From: Glycocaulis albus
GTDB lineage: Bacteria; Pseudomonadota; Alphaproteobacteria; Caulobacterales; Maricaulaceae
Direction: 5' to 3'
NCBI RefSeq assembly: GCF_014639075.1
Contig: NZ_BMFS01000007.1
Span: forward strand, 62,001-126,000
Length of the DNA stretch: 64,000 nucleotides
Shown: positions 47,069-57,846 of the stretch, piece by piece
How the letters are laid out: the number at the start of each line of letters is the position of its first letter
Numbering within the stretch: the first letter of the stretch is position 1
Position numbers and translations under genes: made by a program
The notes under the pieces: model-generated
The model's database searches: none
What the model saw: only the letters and a program-made list of their open reading frames with translations
Told to the model about the DNA's origin: nothing

Positions 47069-47773
47069 TCAGCTGGCCAGAGCGTTGCTGGCCGCCCAGC
47101 GGCGGTCCGCCAGCGCATCGGTCGCGTTTACCAGTGCGCTGATACTGTCATCAAGGCGGGAGAGCGCCTCACTCAGCGTCACCCGCTGGTTTGAGGTCAG
47201 TCCGGCGCGGTCATCTACCGATACAGCCTGAAAGAAGGTGCGGGCGCGCCGGGCGGAGGCCAGCACTGTCTCCACCGAGGCGATATCACGCACCAGCTGG
47301 CTTTCCGGAAGCGGCGTGCTGGTGCTGGCAACCACAAGAGCTGCCTGTGAGACGTCATCGGCCAGATCACTGGCCAGAACGATATCGCCAGCCAGATAGG
47401 ACGGCAGAGCATCGCCCGCCTGCCGAATATAGTCTCCGGCCGCATCACTGCGCTCCGGTGCGCCGCCCACGAGCCGTCCCAAAAGGCCGCGGGCGGAACC
47501 GTCAGCACCGAGCGTCCAGCCGCCCGCCTCTTCCTGGCGCATACGGAAGGCGGCAACAGCGGTCCGCAGATCTTCCTGCGCGCTGACCGGCATCTCCGAA
47601 GGGGAACGTGAGGCGATATCAACAGGCTGGCTGACGCAGCCTGTCACCAGTACCGCCGCCGACAACATCAATGTCAGTCCACGTAGCGCGCGCGTTACGG
47701 TCACAAGGGCCCCGGCCGATGGCTGTGCTGCGATACGAAGGCGTATCGCTTCCGCAATTGAATAAAACCTCAT
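47069..47773 (-). CDS. Putative lipoprotein, unknown function
   Basis: A 234-residue protein with a lipobox LVTGC near residue 46, after an unusually long basic N-terminal region. The real start may therefore be a later Met (MLSAAVLVTGC). The mature part is mostly helical, Ala/Asp/Ser-rich, with no recognised domain. A long in-frame extension up to 48601 is the shadow of the divergent pip gene. It ends 13 bases before the Methyltransf_24-type gene begins, so the two may be co-transcribed. Confidence 0.65.
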   Translation of the reverse strand: MRFYSIAEAIRLRIAAQPSAGALVTVTRALRGLTLMLSAAVLVTGCVSQPVDIASRSPSEMPVSAQEDLRTAVAAFRMRQEEAGGWTLGADGSARGLLGRLVGGAPERSDAAGDYIRQAGDALPSYLAGDIVLASDLADDVSQAALVVASTSTPLPESQLVRDIASVETVLASARRARTFFQAVSVDDRAGLTSNQRVTLSEALSRLDDSISALVNATDALADRRWAASNALAS

Positions 47774-47827
47774 AGTGTTCCGATACTCAAAGCGAAATCG
47801 CATCCTTGACTGTTTATAGGGCCGCCC

Positions 47828-48799
47828 ATGGACACTTTGCGCAAACGGGAACGGATCGGCCTCTACCCTGCCATTGAGCCCTACCGTACCGGCATGATGG
47901 ATGTCGGCGAAGGGCATACGCTCTACTATGAAGAATGCGGGCGGGCCGATGGCGTTCCAATTATTGCGCTGCATGGCGGGCCTGGTGGCGGTGCGGCACC
48001 GTCCATGCGCCGCTTTTTTGACCCGCATGTCTATCGCATCATTATCTTTGACCAGCGCGGTTGCGGCCGGTCGAGACCGTTTTCCGATACCCGTGCCAAC
48101 GATACGCAGCGCCTCATTTCCGACATGGAAACCATAAGGGCCGCGCTGGGCGTAGACCGGTGGATTGTGTTCGGCGGATCGTGGGGCGCGACGCTTGCGC
48201 TCGCCTATGCGCGCGCCTGCCCTGAACGGGTGATGGGACTGATCCTGCGCGGGGTGTTCGGATGCACGCAGGCCGAGCTCGACTGGTTCTACCGGGACGG
48301 TGCCAACCAGATATACCCCGATGCGTGGCAAGCGCTCACAGGGCGGCTGTCCGCAGCAGAGCGCGAAGACGTGCTGCGTGCCTATCATGCCCGCCTGCAG
48401 ATTGATGACCTGGACACACGCCGCGAGGATGCCCTGGCCTGGGCGCAGTGGGAAAATGCGCTGATCAGCCTGGTGCCGGACAGTGGCGCGATCGCCCCTG
48501 ACCCGCGCCGGTCCGATGCACTGGCGCGGATGGAGACCCATTACTTCGTCAACAAGGGCTTTCTTGAGCGCGACGGCGTGCTGATCGACGATACCGGCCA
48601 CCTCGCCAGCATTCCCGGCGTGATCGTCCAGGGGCGTTACGACATGGTGACGCCGGTGCGCGCGGCCTGGGCGTTGCGTCAGAACTGGCCGTCAGCCGAG
48701 CTGCACATTGTGCCCGATGCCGGACATGCCGCAGGCGAACCGGGAATAGTCGACGCGCTGGTGCGCGCGACTGACCGGCTTGGCGCGAAACTGGGCTGA
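47828..48799 (+). CDS. pip: Proline iminopeptidase
   Basis: Removes N-terminal proline from peptides (alpha/beta hydrolase, peptidase family S33), 323 residues. The oxyanion motif HGGPGGGA is near residue 50. The nucleophile is FGGSWGATLAL near 117, the acid GRYDMVTP and the base DAGHAAGEPG. A helical lid lies between. ATG at 47828 is 54 bases from the divergent lipoprotein gene. A hairpin terminator follows. Confidence 0.95.
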   Translation: MDTLRKRERIGLYPAIEPYRTGMMDVGEGHTLYYEECGRADGVPIIALHGGPGGGAAPSMRRFFDPHVYRIIIFDQRGCGRSRPFSDTRANDTQRLISDMETIRAALGVDRWIVFGGSWGATLALAYARACPERVMGLILRGVFGCTQAELDWFYRDGANQIYPDAWQALTGRLSAAEREDVLRAYHARLQIDDLDTRREDALAWAQWENALISLVPDSGAIAPDPRRSDALARMETHYFVNKGFLERDGVLIDDTGHLASIPGVIVQGRYDMVTPVRAAWALRQNWPSAELHIVPDAGHAAGEPGIVDALVRATDRLGAKLG

Positions 48800-48818
48800 A
48801 AACTCACCGAATGGAAAA

Positions 48819-48849
48819 CCCCGGAGCGCGCTGGCTTGCGCTCCGGGTT
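48819..48849. terminator. Intrinsic terminator between pip and the NSS transporter gene
   Basis: The 10-bp stem CCCGGAGCGC/GCGCTCCGGG has an 8-base loop, with AAAAC on the left and GGTTCT on the right. It can stop transcription from either side; on the minus strand it is followed by GTTTTCC. Confidence 0.7.
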
Positions 48850-48865
48850 CTGCGTTGGACAGACC

Positions 48866-50221
48866 CTACCCCTGAAGGAAGGGCAGCGGTACGCCGAAGG
48901 CCGATGCAATGCCGCCGGCGAGGATAGCAAACACGGCAATCGGTGCCAGGAAGCGGATGATGAACCGCCATACCGCGAACACGGTATCGGAGGCCCCGGC
49001 CAGCTCGTGACGCATCAGCGAGCGGGTGACCACCCAGCCGGTGAACAGGGCGATCAGCAGGCCGCCCAGCGGCAGGAAGACCTGGCCCGACAGTACATCG
49101 AGCAGATTGAAATAGCCTCCCGAGAAAGCAGCGCCGCAGCCTACCAGCCAGATGATGATGCCAAAGAACACGGCCGATCCGGTCTTGCCGAAATCGGTGT
49201 GTTCCTCGGCAAAGGCCACCACGACCTGCAACAGCGAGATGGATGAGGTAAGCGCCGCGATGAAAGCCAGGATGAAGAAGGCCGTGCCGACATATTCACC
49301 GCCGGGCATCTGGGCAAAGGCCGAAGGCAGGGTCTGGAAGAACAGGGCCGGTCCGGCATCCGGGCTGAGCGCGAAGGCGAACACAAACGGGAAAATGGCA
49401 AGGCCGGCCACGATGGCAACCATCGTGTCAGCGCCTGCAATGATTACCGAAGAGCCCGCCAGATTGTCGGTACGCGGCAGATAGGAGCCGTAGGTAATCA
49501 TGATGGCGCCGCCGACGCCGATCGAGAAGAAAGCTTGCCCCAGTGCTGCGAGGAAGGTTTGCGGGCCCAGCTCGGAGAAGTCCGGCGTGAAAAGGTATTC
49601 CAGCGCGCTGCCCATGTCCGCCGTGAAGGCCGCATATACCACCAGGCCGATGAGCGTCAGGAAGAAGATCGGCATCAGGATGGTGACAGCACGCTCAATG
49701 CCCTTGGTGACACCCAACGATACGATGCCGACAGTCACGATCATGAAGGCCGAGTGCCATCCGATTACGGTGTTGGTATCGCTGGTCAGCTCACCAAAGG
49801 CGGCAGCCACCGTTTCCGGCGCGGCGCCGACAAACTCCCCGGCTCCCATCTTGAACACATAGGCAACCACCCAGCCGGCAACGACCGAGTAGAAGCACAA
49901 GATGAGCACGGCTGCCACCATGGACACCCAGCCCGCTACCGCCCAGAGACCTGGAGCACCGGCGTCAAATGCCATCTTGCGGACCGAACCCACGGCCGAG
50001 CGGCGGGCGTGGCGGCCGACAGAGAGTTCGGCCATCAGGATCGGAAGGGCGATAAACACCACGCAAAGCAGGTAGATGACGATAAACGCAGCCCCGCCAT
50101 TCTCGCCCGCCACGTAAGGAAAGCGCCAGAAATTGCCCAGGCCCACTGACGAGCCGATGGCCGCCATCAGGAATCCGAACCGCGTTCCCCAGGTACTGTG
50201 TGCGCCGCCGCCGATGGCCAT
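48866..50221 (-). CDS. Sodium-dependent transporter (NSS/SNF family)
   Basis: A 451-residue inner-membrane Na+-coupled symporter with about 11 or 12 helices, of the LeuT/NSS type. The first helix has the conserved RFGFLMAAIGSSVGLGNFWRFPY, broken for the sodium site, then ENGGAAFIVIYLLC. ATG at 50221 has a GGGGGAAA ribosome site; a longer in-frame start is discarded. Probable substrate is an amino acid, not decidable here. It stands alone between the terminator and rodA. Confidence 0.9.
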   Translation of the reverse strand: MAIGGGAHSTWGTRFGFLMAAIGSSVGLGNFWRFPYVAGENGGAAFIVIYLLCVVFIALPILMAELSVGRHARRSAVGSVRKMAFDAGAPGLWAVAGWVSMVAAVLILCFYSVVAGWVVAYVFKMGAGEFVGAAPETVAAAFGELTSDTNTVIGWHSAFMIVTVGIVSLGVTKGIERAVTILMPIFFLTLIGLVVYAAFTADMGSALEYLFTPDFSELGPQTFLAALGQAFFSIGVGGAIMITYGSYLPRTDNLAGSSVIIAGADTMVAIVAGLAIFPFVFAFALSPDAGPALFFQTLPSAFAQMPGGEYVGTAFFILAFIAALTSSISLLQVVVAFAEEHTDFGKTGSAVFFGIIIWLVGCGAAFSGGYFNLLDVLSGQVFLPLGGLLIALFTGWVVTRSLMRHELAGASDTVFAVWRFIIRFLAPIAVFAILAGGIASAFGVPLPFLQG

Positions 50222-50305
50222 GTGATTTCCCCCGCTTTTGAAGCTGATTGTTATGGATGATTTGGCGGGGAGACTTCCCCACCGAGCCTTCAAGGTCAAG
50301 CGCGC

Positions 50306-51451
50306 TTAGCCGAAAATGCCTGCACCTTTGGGTGGCTCTGCCGCCCGGTGAATGTGTGCGCCGAGTATAAGCCCGAGCCCGATCAGCACCGTGAACATGA
50401 CCGAGCCACCATAGGAAATCATCGGCAGCGGCACGCCCACAACCGGCACCAGCCCCATCACCATCGCGGCGTTGATGAAAACGTACAAAGCAAAGGTCGT
50501 GGTGACGCCCATCGTCACCAGTCGCAGGAAGACAGAGCGGCACGCCATCGCGGTCATCAGGCAATGGCCCAGGATCAGCGCATAGAGCGCAAGCACGGCT
50601 ATCCCGCCAATGAAGCCGAACTCCTCGCCCAACATGGTGAAGATGAAATCGGTCTGCTTTTCAGGCAGGAAATTCAGATGGGCCTGTGTGCCCTGCATAT
50701 ACCCCTTGCCTGTCAGACCGCCTGAACCCAGGGCGATCTTGGACTGCATGATGTGATAACCAGCGCCCAGCGGATCATTTTCCGGATTGAGGAAGGTCAT
50801 CACACGCGCGCGCTGATACTCTTCCAGGCCATAACGCAGGAAGGTGATGCCGCCCACGACGCCGGCAATCATTCCAGGCACGATGACTTTCCAGCTCAGC
50901 CCGGCCAGAAACACCATGACTGCGCCCGTGGCTCCGGTGAGCACCGCCGTACCAAGATCAGGCTGCTTGGCGATCAGGCCGACGGGAAGCGCAATAGCCA
51001 ATGCCGGTACGATCATGCCGCCCGGTGTGGATACCTTTTCCGGCGGCAGGTCGTGATAATACCGGGCCAGTGCGAGAACGAGCGCTATCTTCATGATCTC
51101 AGAAGGCTGCATGCGCAACGGGCCGATATCGATCCAGCGCTGCGCGCCCATCGCGGTCGCTCCGAACAGCTCCACCATGACGAGCAGGAAAAGCGCACCC
51201 AGATAGGCCGGATAGGCCAGGCTCATCCACATGCGCGGCGGCACCATCGCCACAATCAGCATCACCAGGAAGCCGGCGGCAAAACGTGTGGCATGACGGA
51301 TGGCCCAGGGATCCCAAGCGCCCCCTGCCACCGAGTAGAGCATCAGGACGCCGATACATCCTGTCAGCACGATAAGCAGGACGAACGCCCAATTCAGCTC
51401 GAACAGCTTCGCCCTGAGATCACGCGGCACTGGCTGGGTAAACACCGGCAT
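50306..51451 (-). CDS. rodA: Rod shape-determining protein RodA (SEDS glycosyltransferase)
   Basis: Peptidoglycan glycan-chain polymerase of the elongasome, 381 residues with about 10 helices. Family motifs: ATAMGAQRWIDIGPLRMQPSE near residue 95, KQPDLGTA, FTMLGEEFGFIGG and VPLPMISYGGS near the end. Start ATG lies 2 bases after the PBP2 stop with GGAGG in the PBP2 3' end. Last gene of the mreB-mreC-mreD-mrdA-rodA series. Confidence 0.96.
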   Translation of the reverse strand: MPVFTQPVPRDLRAKLFELNWAFVLLIVLTGCIGVLMLYSVAGGAWDPWAIRHATRFAAGFLVMLIVAMVPPRMWMSLAYPAYLGALFLLVMVELFGATAMGAQRWIDIGPLRMQPSEIMKIALVLALARYYHDLPPEKVSTPGGMIVPALAIALPVGLIAKQPDLGTAVLTGATGAVMVFLAGLSWKVIVPGMIAGVVGGITFLRYGLEEYQRARVMTFLNPENDPLGAGYHIMQSKIALGSGGLTGKGYMQGTQAHLNFLPEKQTDFIFTMLGEEFGFIGGIAVLALYALILGHCLMTAMACRSVFLRLVTMGVTTTFALYVFINAAMVMGLVPVVGVPLPMISYGGSVMFTVLIGLGLILGAHIHRAAEPPKGAGIFG

Positions 51452-51453
51452 GG

Positions 51454-53331
51454 CTAGCCTCCCTGCGCCAGATTTATAGGTGCGTGCCGGGCAGCAATCA
51501 CGCCTGAACGCCCGGCCGGGTCACGCAAAATCAGCTCGCGCAGAATATCGCGTCCCGGTTGTGCAGCGGAACGGGCCCCGCCTCCACCGTGCTCCACCAC
51601 CACAGCGACCGCGTAGCGCGGCGCCTCTGCCGGGGCATAGCAGATGAAAAGGCCGTGATTGCGCAAGCGCCAGGGCAGGTCATCCTGATCGCGTACACCG
51701 CGCGCACGCTCCTCTGCGCTGATCGAGTAAACCTGGCTGGTGCCGGTCTTGCCCGCCATGCGCACGCCCTCAACGCCGAGTCCGCCAAGCGACCAGTATG
51801 ACGTGCCGCCCGGCTCGTGCACGACGCCGACATGGGCGTTATGAACCGCCTCAATATGGGCATCTTCAAAGTCCAGGCGGGCAAACTGCGCAGGCGCGCT
51901 GCGCGGGTACAGGGTAGGCTCCACGGCGCGGCCCGTCGCCATGCGCGCGGTCATCACGGCCAGCTGCAAAGGTGACGCTAGAACCGCGCCCTGCCCGATC
52001 CCGACATTATAGGTGTCGCCCATGGACCAGCCCTGCCCGGTGCGCGCGCGCTTCCATTGCGGGCTGGGGAACAGGCCACCGGCCTGGGAGAGCATCGGGA
52101 TGCCAACCTCGAAAAGCTGGCCGAAGCCGAGCTCCAGCGCCGCCTCGCGAATACGCTCAATTCCCAGCCGGGAGGCAACTTCGTAGAAATAGGTATCGCA
52201 CGACACCTTGATGGCGTCGTGCATATTGACCGGACCGTGCCCTTCACGCCGCCAGCAATGGAAACGCCGGTTGCCCAGCTGCACCGAACCCCGGCAGGTC
52301 ACGCGTTCGCCGGGACGCATGACCCCGTGACGTAGCGCGGCCAGCGATATGACACCCTTGATAGTCGAGGCCGGCGCGTAAAGGCCGTTCGTCGCCTTGT
52401 TGAACAGGGGGCGAAGCGGGTTCTCGTTGAGATCGCTGAACTCACGCGAGGGGATACCCAAAACGAACAGGTTGGGATCGAATGACGGGGTTGATGCCAA
52501 CACCACGACCTCTCCGGTGTGGACATCAATTCCCACGGCGGACGCGCTCTGCGTGCCGAGCCTGTCGGTAGCAAAGCGCTGCACTTCGGCATCGATCGTA
52601 AGAGCAACATCGCGCCCCGGCTCCGCCGGCCGGGACTGTTCGGGCAGTTCGCGGATGACACGGCCGAAGGCATTCACCTCCACCTTCAGTGAGCCGGCAG
52701 AACCGCGCAGTTCGGCATCACGCGCTATCTCGACTCCGGACCGTCCGACACGGAAGGCGGGATGGCGCAGAAGCGGATCGTCACCGGCGATCTCGGGCGG
52801 AGCCGACTGCACATAGCCTGCCACATGCGCAAACGCCGCAGGCATGGGGTAGGTACGCACCTCGCCCACATCCGGCATGACACCCGGCAGTTCAGGAAGG
52901 TGCAGATTGACCCGCGAAAACGTCTCCCAGTCCACGCCTTCCGCGATCGTTACCGGCTGGAAGCGGGGCGTACGGGCGAGGTCGCGCAGCACGCGTTCAC
53001 GGCGGGCATCGCTGATCGGCATGAAACGCGACAGACGGTCAAGGGCAAGCGCGGGATCACCTGCCTGCTCGCGGATCAGATAGATGCGGTAGCTGTCCCG
53101 GTTTTCCGCGATCGTTTCACCAAAGCGGTCCAGTATCCGGCCGCGAGTCGGCAACTGGATACGGAACGAAAACTGGTTGTTGTCGGAGAGAACCCGGTAC
53201 TCGTCCTCCTGCAGTATCTGCAGTGTGTAGAGTTGGGCACCGATGCCGGCAAACGCGGCAACACCGCCTGCACCCACCATGAAGGTGCGCCGGTTGAACT
53301 GGGCCTGGGCTTCCTGCTTGTCGCGGCGCAT
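51454..53331 (-). CDS. mrdA: Penicillin-binding protein 2
   Basis: Elongasome transpeptidase partner of RodA, 625 residues. One N-terminal membrane anchor (FMVGAGGVAAFAGIGAQLYT, about 18-37), a PBP dimerisation region, then the transpeptidase domain with the active-site serine motif SxxK in YAPASTIKG, the SxN-like motif SCD (KVSCDTYFYE) and GKTGTSQ. It is the target of mecillinam in other bacteria. Starts 22 bases after mreD. Confidence 0.96.
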   Translation of the reverse strand: MRRDKQEAQAQFNRRTFMVGAGGVAAFAGIGAQLYTLQILQEDEYRVLSDNNQFSFRIQLPTRGRILDRFGETIAENRDSYRIYLIREQAGDPALALDRLSRFMPISDARRERVLRDLARTPRFQPVTIAEGVDWETFSRVNLHLPELPGVMPDVGEVRTYPMPAAFAHVAGYVQSAPPEIAGDDPLLRHPAFRVGRSGVEIARDAELRGSAGSLKVEVNAFGRVIRELPEQSRPAEPGRDVALTIDAEVQRFATDRLGTQSASAVGIDVHTGEVVVLASTPSFDPNLFVLGIPSREFSDLNENPLRPLFNKATNGLYAPASTIKGVISLAALRHGVMRPGERVTCRGSVQLGNRRFHCWRREGHGPVNMHDAIKVSCDTYFYEVASRLGIERIREAALELGFGQLFEVGIPMLSQAGGLFPSPQWKRARTGQGWSMGDTYNVGIGQGAVLASPLQLAVMTARMATGRAVEPTLYPRSAPAQFARLDFEDAHIEAVHNAHVGVVHEPGGTSYWSLGGLGVEGVRMAGKTGTSQVYSISAEERARGVRDQDDLPWRLRNHGLFICYAPAEAPRYAVAVVVEHGGGGARSAAQPGRDILRELILRDPAGRSGVIAARHAPINLAQGG

Positions 53332-53352
53332 GGTCGCTCTTTTGTCAAACCC

Positions 53353-53865
53353 TCATGAGAATGTGGTGCGTTCGCGCTTGCGCGCAAACAGCCAGCAAAA
53401 GGCCGGGAACACGATAAGCGTTATCACAGCTTCGGTTACAAGGCTTGTGGGGTCTGCAGGCTGGCCGATGGACAAGGAGCCGGCAATCCAGGCAACCAGG
53501 GTGGCGATGCCGGTCATGACCGAGAACCGCGCGATCAGCAGAATGAATTCGCGTGCGGACGGTTCTGTCGAGCGCAAGCGCGCGATGGCGAATGCCAGAA
53601 GATAGGACAAGGCCCACATGCCGAGCGGGCCACCGGTGAGCAGATCCTGGAACAGGCCGGTGATAAAGATCAGCCAGGGCGGCACGAAGTGCGGGTGCCG
53701 GACCGACCAGACAAACAGCGCGATCAGCGGAAAGAACGGCGCGGGGAATCCCTGCCCCTCGGGCAGGCGCAAGGGCGCGGCCACCGCGAGCAGGCTCAGG
53801 GCCAGTGTCAGTGCCATGGCAGTGAGGACCGGCCAGGTGGAATTGCGTTCCAGCGATGCGCGCAT
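53353..53865 (-). CDS. mreD: Rod shape-determining protein MreD
   Basis: A 170-residue integral membrane protein with five or six helices that links MreC to the elongasome. Identified from small size, hydrophobicity, the HPHFVPPWLIFITGLFQDLL segment (family pattern WxxFxxGLxxDLL, near residue 61) and position between mreC and mrdA. The ATG follows the mreC stop directly (TAGATG). Confidence 0.92.
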   Translation of the reverse strand: MRASLERNSTWPVLTAMALTLALSLLAVAAPLRLPEGQGFPAPFFPLIALFVWSVRHPHFVPPWLIFITGLFQDLLTGGPLGMWALSYLLAFAIARLRSTEPSAREFILLIARFSVMTGIATLVAWIAGSLSIGQPADPTSLVTEAVITLIVFPAFCWLFARKRERTTFS

Positions 53866-54864
53866 CTACCGCCCCTCCCCGCTATCGGGTTCGTCCCCGG
53901 TGTCATTTTGCGACGCGCCAACGACCGGTACATCCGTATCGCTGGCCGGCGCCTGCTCCGGCTCTGCCCCAAGCTGGGGCGGCGCTGCGGCGGGAGGCAC
54001 GCTATCCGCGGGCGCCTCGTCCACGGGCGCTTCCACGGGCGTGAAAGGCCAGATCCAGATCAGGTCGATCGGAGTTGCGCTGGAATAGAGAACAACCCGC
54101 CAGGCGCCATTACGGTCCAGAACGGCTTCGCCGACAGGCAGTCCACGCGGCAGAATATTGTCATCGCCCGAGGTGACGATCCGGTCGCCTTCCTGGAGAT
54201 CAGGCGCGCGGCCCAGATAGTCCAGGCGCGGAAAGTCGGTATTGTCACCCACCAGCATGGCCCTGGCATTGGAGCGGTCGGCCATGACCGACACCCGGCT
54301 GTTCAGGTCGGTCAGCAACAGGATACGCGACGAGCGCGCGCCCACATCAATCGTGCGCCCTACCACACCGTAAATGTTCAATGCGGGGTAGCCTGGCGCC
54401 ACACCGTCCTCGGTGCCCACACCGACCAGGCGCGTGCGCACGAAAGGCCCGCCTGTTTCGGTGACGGCCCAGGCCGTAATGCGCTGGCGCGGCAAAGGCG
54501 GGTCGAGATTGAGCAGTTCCTGCTGCCGGCGCATCTGTTCTGAATAGTTGAGCGCCACGTCGCGCCAGGCCCGCAACTCCGACATCTCCTGACGCAGCTC
54601 CCGGATCTCGCCAGCCAGCTCGATCTGGCGGCGCCACCACGGGCCGATATTGTACAGCCCGCGCAGAGGCTGGGCAGCGGCTTCAAGCACGGGAATGGAC
54701 AGATCGTTGAACGCTGCGCGGAACACCGTCACGGCCTCTACCCGGTCCTCGGTCCGGTCGGCCGCGATCAGGATCGCCGATATCGCCATGAACATGAGGA
54801 GAAGGGTCCGCGAAAAACGGACCGCGTCATCTGCCCCCTGCCGCGCTGAACGCCATTGCGCCAC
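53866..54864 (-). CDS. mreC: Cell shape-determining protein MreC
   Basis: Periplasmic scaffold of the elongasome, 332 residues. An N-terminal anchor (LLLMFMAISAILIA, about 22-37) is followed by a coiled coil with EIRELRQEMSELRAW, then the two beta-rich MreC domains (VVGRTIDVGARSSRILLLTD, YLGRAPDLQEGDRIVTSGDD). The C-terminal 70 or so residues are a Pro/Ala/Glu-rich low-complexity tail. Start is GTG at 54864. Overlap with mreD is nil. Confidence 0.95.
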   Translation of the reverse strand: MAQWRSARQGADDAVRFSRTLLLMFMAISAILIAADRTEDRVEAVTVFRAAFNDLSIPVLEAAAQPLRGLYNIGPWWRRQIELAGEIRELRQEMSELRAWRDVALNYSEQMRRQQELLNLDPPLPRQRITAWAVTETGGPFVRTRLVGVGTEDGVAPGYPALNIYGVVGRTIDVGARSSRILLLTDLNSRVSVMADRSNARAMLVGDNTDFPRLDYLGRAPDLQEGDRIVTSGDDNILPRGLPVGEAVLDRNGAWRVVLYSSATPIDLIWIWPFTPVEAPVDEAPADSVPPAAAPPQLGAEPEQAPASDTDVPVVGASQNDTGDEPDSGEGR

Positions 54865-54902
54865 CGCCCGGCACCTCCTCTAGAGAATCATTCCCGCGCC
54901 GC

Positions 54903-56000
<1,098 letters not shown>

Positions 56001-56795
56001 CTATTTACCCTTGTGCGATGCGCCGTCGCGGATTGCAAGAGACGACGTGCCGTCGCTGGTATCTGCGGGCACATCCGACACAGCTTCGGCAGCCTGTCCT
56101 GTAGAGGTCGAGCGCAGCCATTTGCGCGCCATCAGCATGGCCACCAGCCAGCCAAACGCCGTCAGTGCAAGGATGGCCGCCACCCATAGACCGCTGCCTG
56201 AGAGAAGCGCTATGACCCCGCCGCCGGCAAAGGTGACAAGCGCAATCTTGGGCAGAATGCCAAGCCCGGTCCCGCCCATGAAGGCGAGGAACGTCATATG
56301 CGACACGCCTGCCGCCATGTTCACGACGATGAAGGGGGCAGAGGGCACGTTGCGGATAATGGCGCTTGCCCAGAACCCGTTCTTACCGACAAAGGCGGAG
56401 ATGCGGTTCACCGTCTCCCCGCCATAGCGGCGCACGACATCGGCACCCAGAAACCGCCCGGTCCAGAAATTGGCCGCTGCCGAGACCATGGTGCCGGCCC
56501 ACGAATAGATGAAGCCGGCAACGGGTCCGAACGCCAGAACCGCCGCGGCGAAGAGCGCAAACTGGGGCGCGCCGACATAGGACAGGACCGTGAAAGCAAG
56601 GATGGTGAGCGGCAGGGCGTACCAGCGCGACGCGGCGTCTGCAAGCCAGGACTGGACATCGCCCGGCTCGATATTGAAGACAAAGCGCCCGATCAGGAAT
56701 ATCGCCATGACGAGGGCGAACAGCGCGATGGAAACGCCGATGGCGCGCGCGGCCTGCGCATCCATGCGCGTCACAAAACGGGTCAGCTGGTTCAT
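56001..56795 (-). CDS. TVP38/TMEM64 family membrane protein (VTT domain)
   Basis: A 264-residue inner-membrane protein of the VTT/DedA-like superfamily with about 6 hydrophobic segments. The VTT core has GPVAGFIYSWAGTMVSAAANFWTGRFLG near residue 90 (Gly-rich, with the conserved Arg-containing F-helix) and IRNVPSAPFIVVNMAAGVSH. Members of the superfamily are lipid scramblases or undecaprenyl-phosphate flippases; which applies here is not known. Upstream of mreB on the same strand. Confidence 0.88.
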   Translation of the reverse strand: MNQLTRFVTRMDAQAARAIGVSIALFALVMAIFLIGRFVFNIEPGDVQSWLADAASRWYALPLTILAFTVLSYVGAPQFALFAAAVLAFGPVAGFIYSWAGTMVSAAANFWTGRFLGADVVRRYGGETVNRISAFVGKNGFWASAIIRNVPSAPFIVVNMAAGVSHMTFLAFMGGTGLGILPKIALVTFAGGGVIALLSGSGLWVAAILALTAFGWLVAMLMARKWLRSTSTGQAAEAVSDVPADTSDGTSSLAIRDGASHKGK

Positions 56796-56853
56796 GAGAC
56801 TCTCATAGACTGTTCGCTGTCACGTTGCCATGCACGGTGCATACCGCTGGCAG

Positions 56854-57846
56854 CTATTCCAGCCCCAGAGCCTTTCGCAAATACCGGCCCGTCGCTTCCA
56901 GCTCGTGCCGCCCGGCACTGGACCTCGCGGCATGCAGGCCCGCCCGGTCCTTCTCAAAATCGGCGACCCAGCGCCGGGCAAAATCACCCGATGTGACGTC
57001 GGTAACGATATCCTCGAAGACCGGCTTTACGGCCTCTGCAATCCGCGCCTCGACGCCGTGGGCGCCGAACTCGGCGGTGTCCGAGATGGCCGCGTACATG
57101 CCGGCAATCCCGCGCGTATGGATCAGCTCAGCGATATATTTCAGCTCGTGGACCGTATCGATATACGCCATGAGCGGGCTGATGCCGGCGGCGACCAGCG
57201 TTTCATATCCCTGCCGGGCGAGCGCACACATCCCCCCGACCAGCACGGCCTGCTCGCCGAGAATGTCGGCCAGCGCCTCCTCGCGGAAGCTGGTGGAAAA
57301 CACTCCTGCACGCCCGCAGCCGAGCCCTTTGAGATAGGCTTTCGCGACCGCTCCGGCTCTCCCTGACGCGTCCTGATGAACGGCCCAGAATCCTGTCAGC
57401 CCGCCACCCCGTTCAAAGCTGTCACGCACAGCGCCACCGGGGCCCTTGGCAGCGGCCAGAATGACGTCACAGTCGGCTGGCGGGTCAATCAGGCCGTATT
57501 CGATGGAGAAGCCGTGACAGAAGATGAGCCCCTGCCCCGGCTTGCGGTTAGGCGCGATATGGCTGTCCCAGATCGCGCCATGTGCCTCGTCCGCGGCCAG
57601 GATGGATACATAATCAGCGCGCGCGGCCGCCTCGTCGAGACTGACCACTTCAAACCCGTCGCTTCGTGCCTTCGCTCGGGACGGTGAACCGTCCCGCAGC
57701 GCCACCAGTATGTGCTCCACGCCGCTATCTCGCAGGTTCAGCGCGTGGGAGCGGCCATGATTGCCGTAGCCGATTATGGCCAGCGCACACGCCTGCAGCG
57801 GCGCAAGGTCAATATCGCGGTCGTAGAGCGCGTCGGGCAGGGTCAT
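56854..57846 (-). CDS. ilvC: Ketol-acid reductoisomerase-like protein (divergent KARI)
   Basis: A 330-residue class I KARI relative. Canonical enzymes have GYGSQGHAHALNL; here it is GYGNHGRSHALNL (near residue 27). CHGFSIEYG and AAKGPGGAVR correspond to the conserved HGFNIHYG and APKGPGHTVR. Metal ligands are kept in DILGEQ and SDTAEFG, but the first helix-8 glutamate is Asp (AYIDTVHELK instead of AYFECLHELK). It may be the branched-chain enzyme or a specialised paralogue. It begins inside the miaA stop (ATGA) and is not next to ilvBH. Confidence 0.8.
   Translation of the reverse strand: MTLPDALYDRDIDLAPLQACALAIIGYGNHGRSHALNLRDSGVEHILVALRDGSPSRAKARSDGFEVVSLDEAAARADYVSILAADEAHGAIWDSHIAPNRKPGQGLIFCHGFSIEYGLIDPPADCDVILAAAKGPGGAVRDSFERGGGLTGFWAVHQDASGRAGAVAKAYLKGLGCGRAGVFSTSFREEALADILGEQAVLVGGMCALARQGYETLVAAGISPLMAYIDTVHELKYIAELIHTRGIAGMYAAISDTAEFGAHGVEARIAEAVKPVFEDIVTDVTSGDFARRWVADFEKDRAGLHAARSSAGRHELEATGRYLRKALGLE

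Noticed and set aside
47774-48601. Upstream extension of the lipoprotein ORF (to 48601)
   Set aside because: It lies wholly antisense to pip, which has all catalytic motifs; the lipoprotein starts at 47773 or later.
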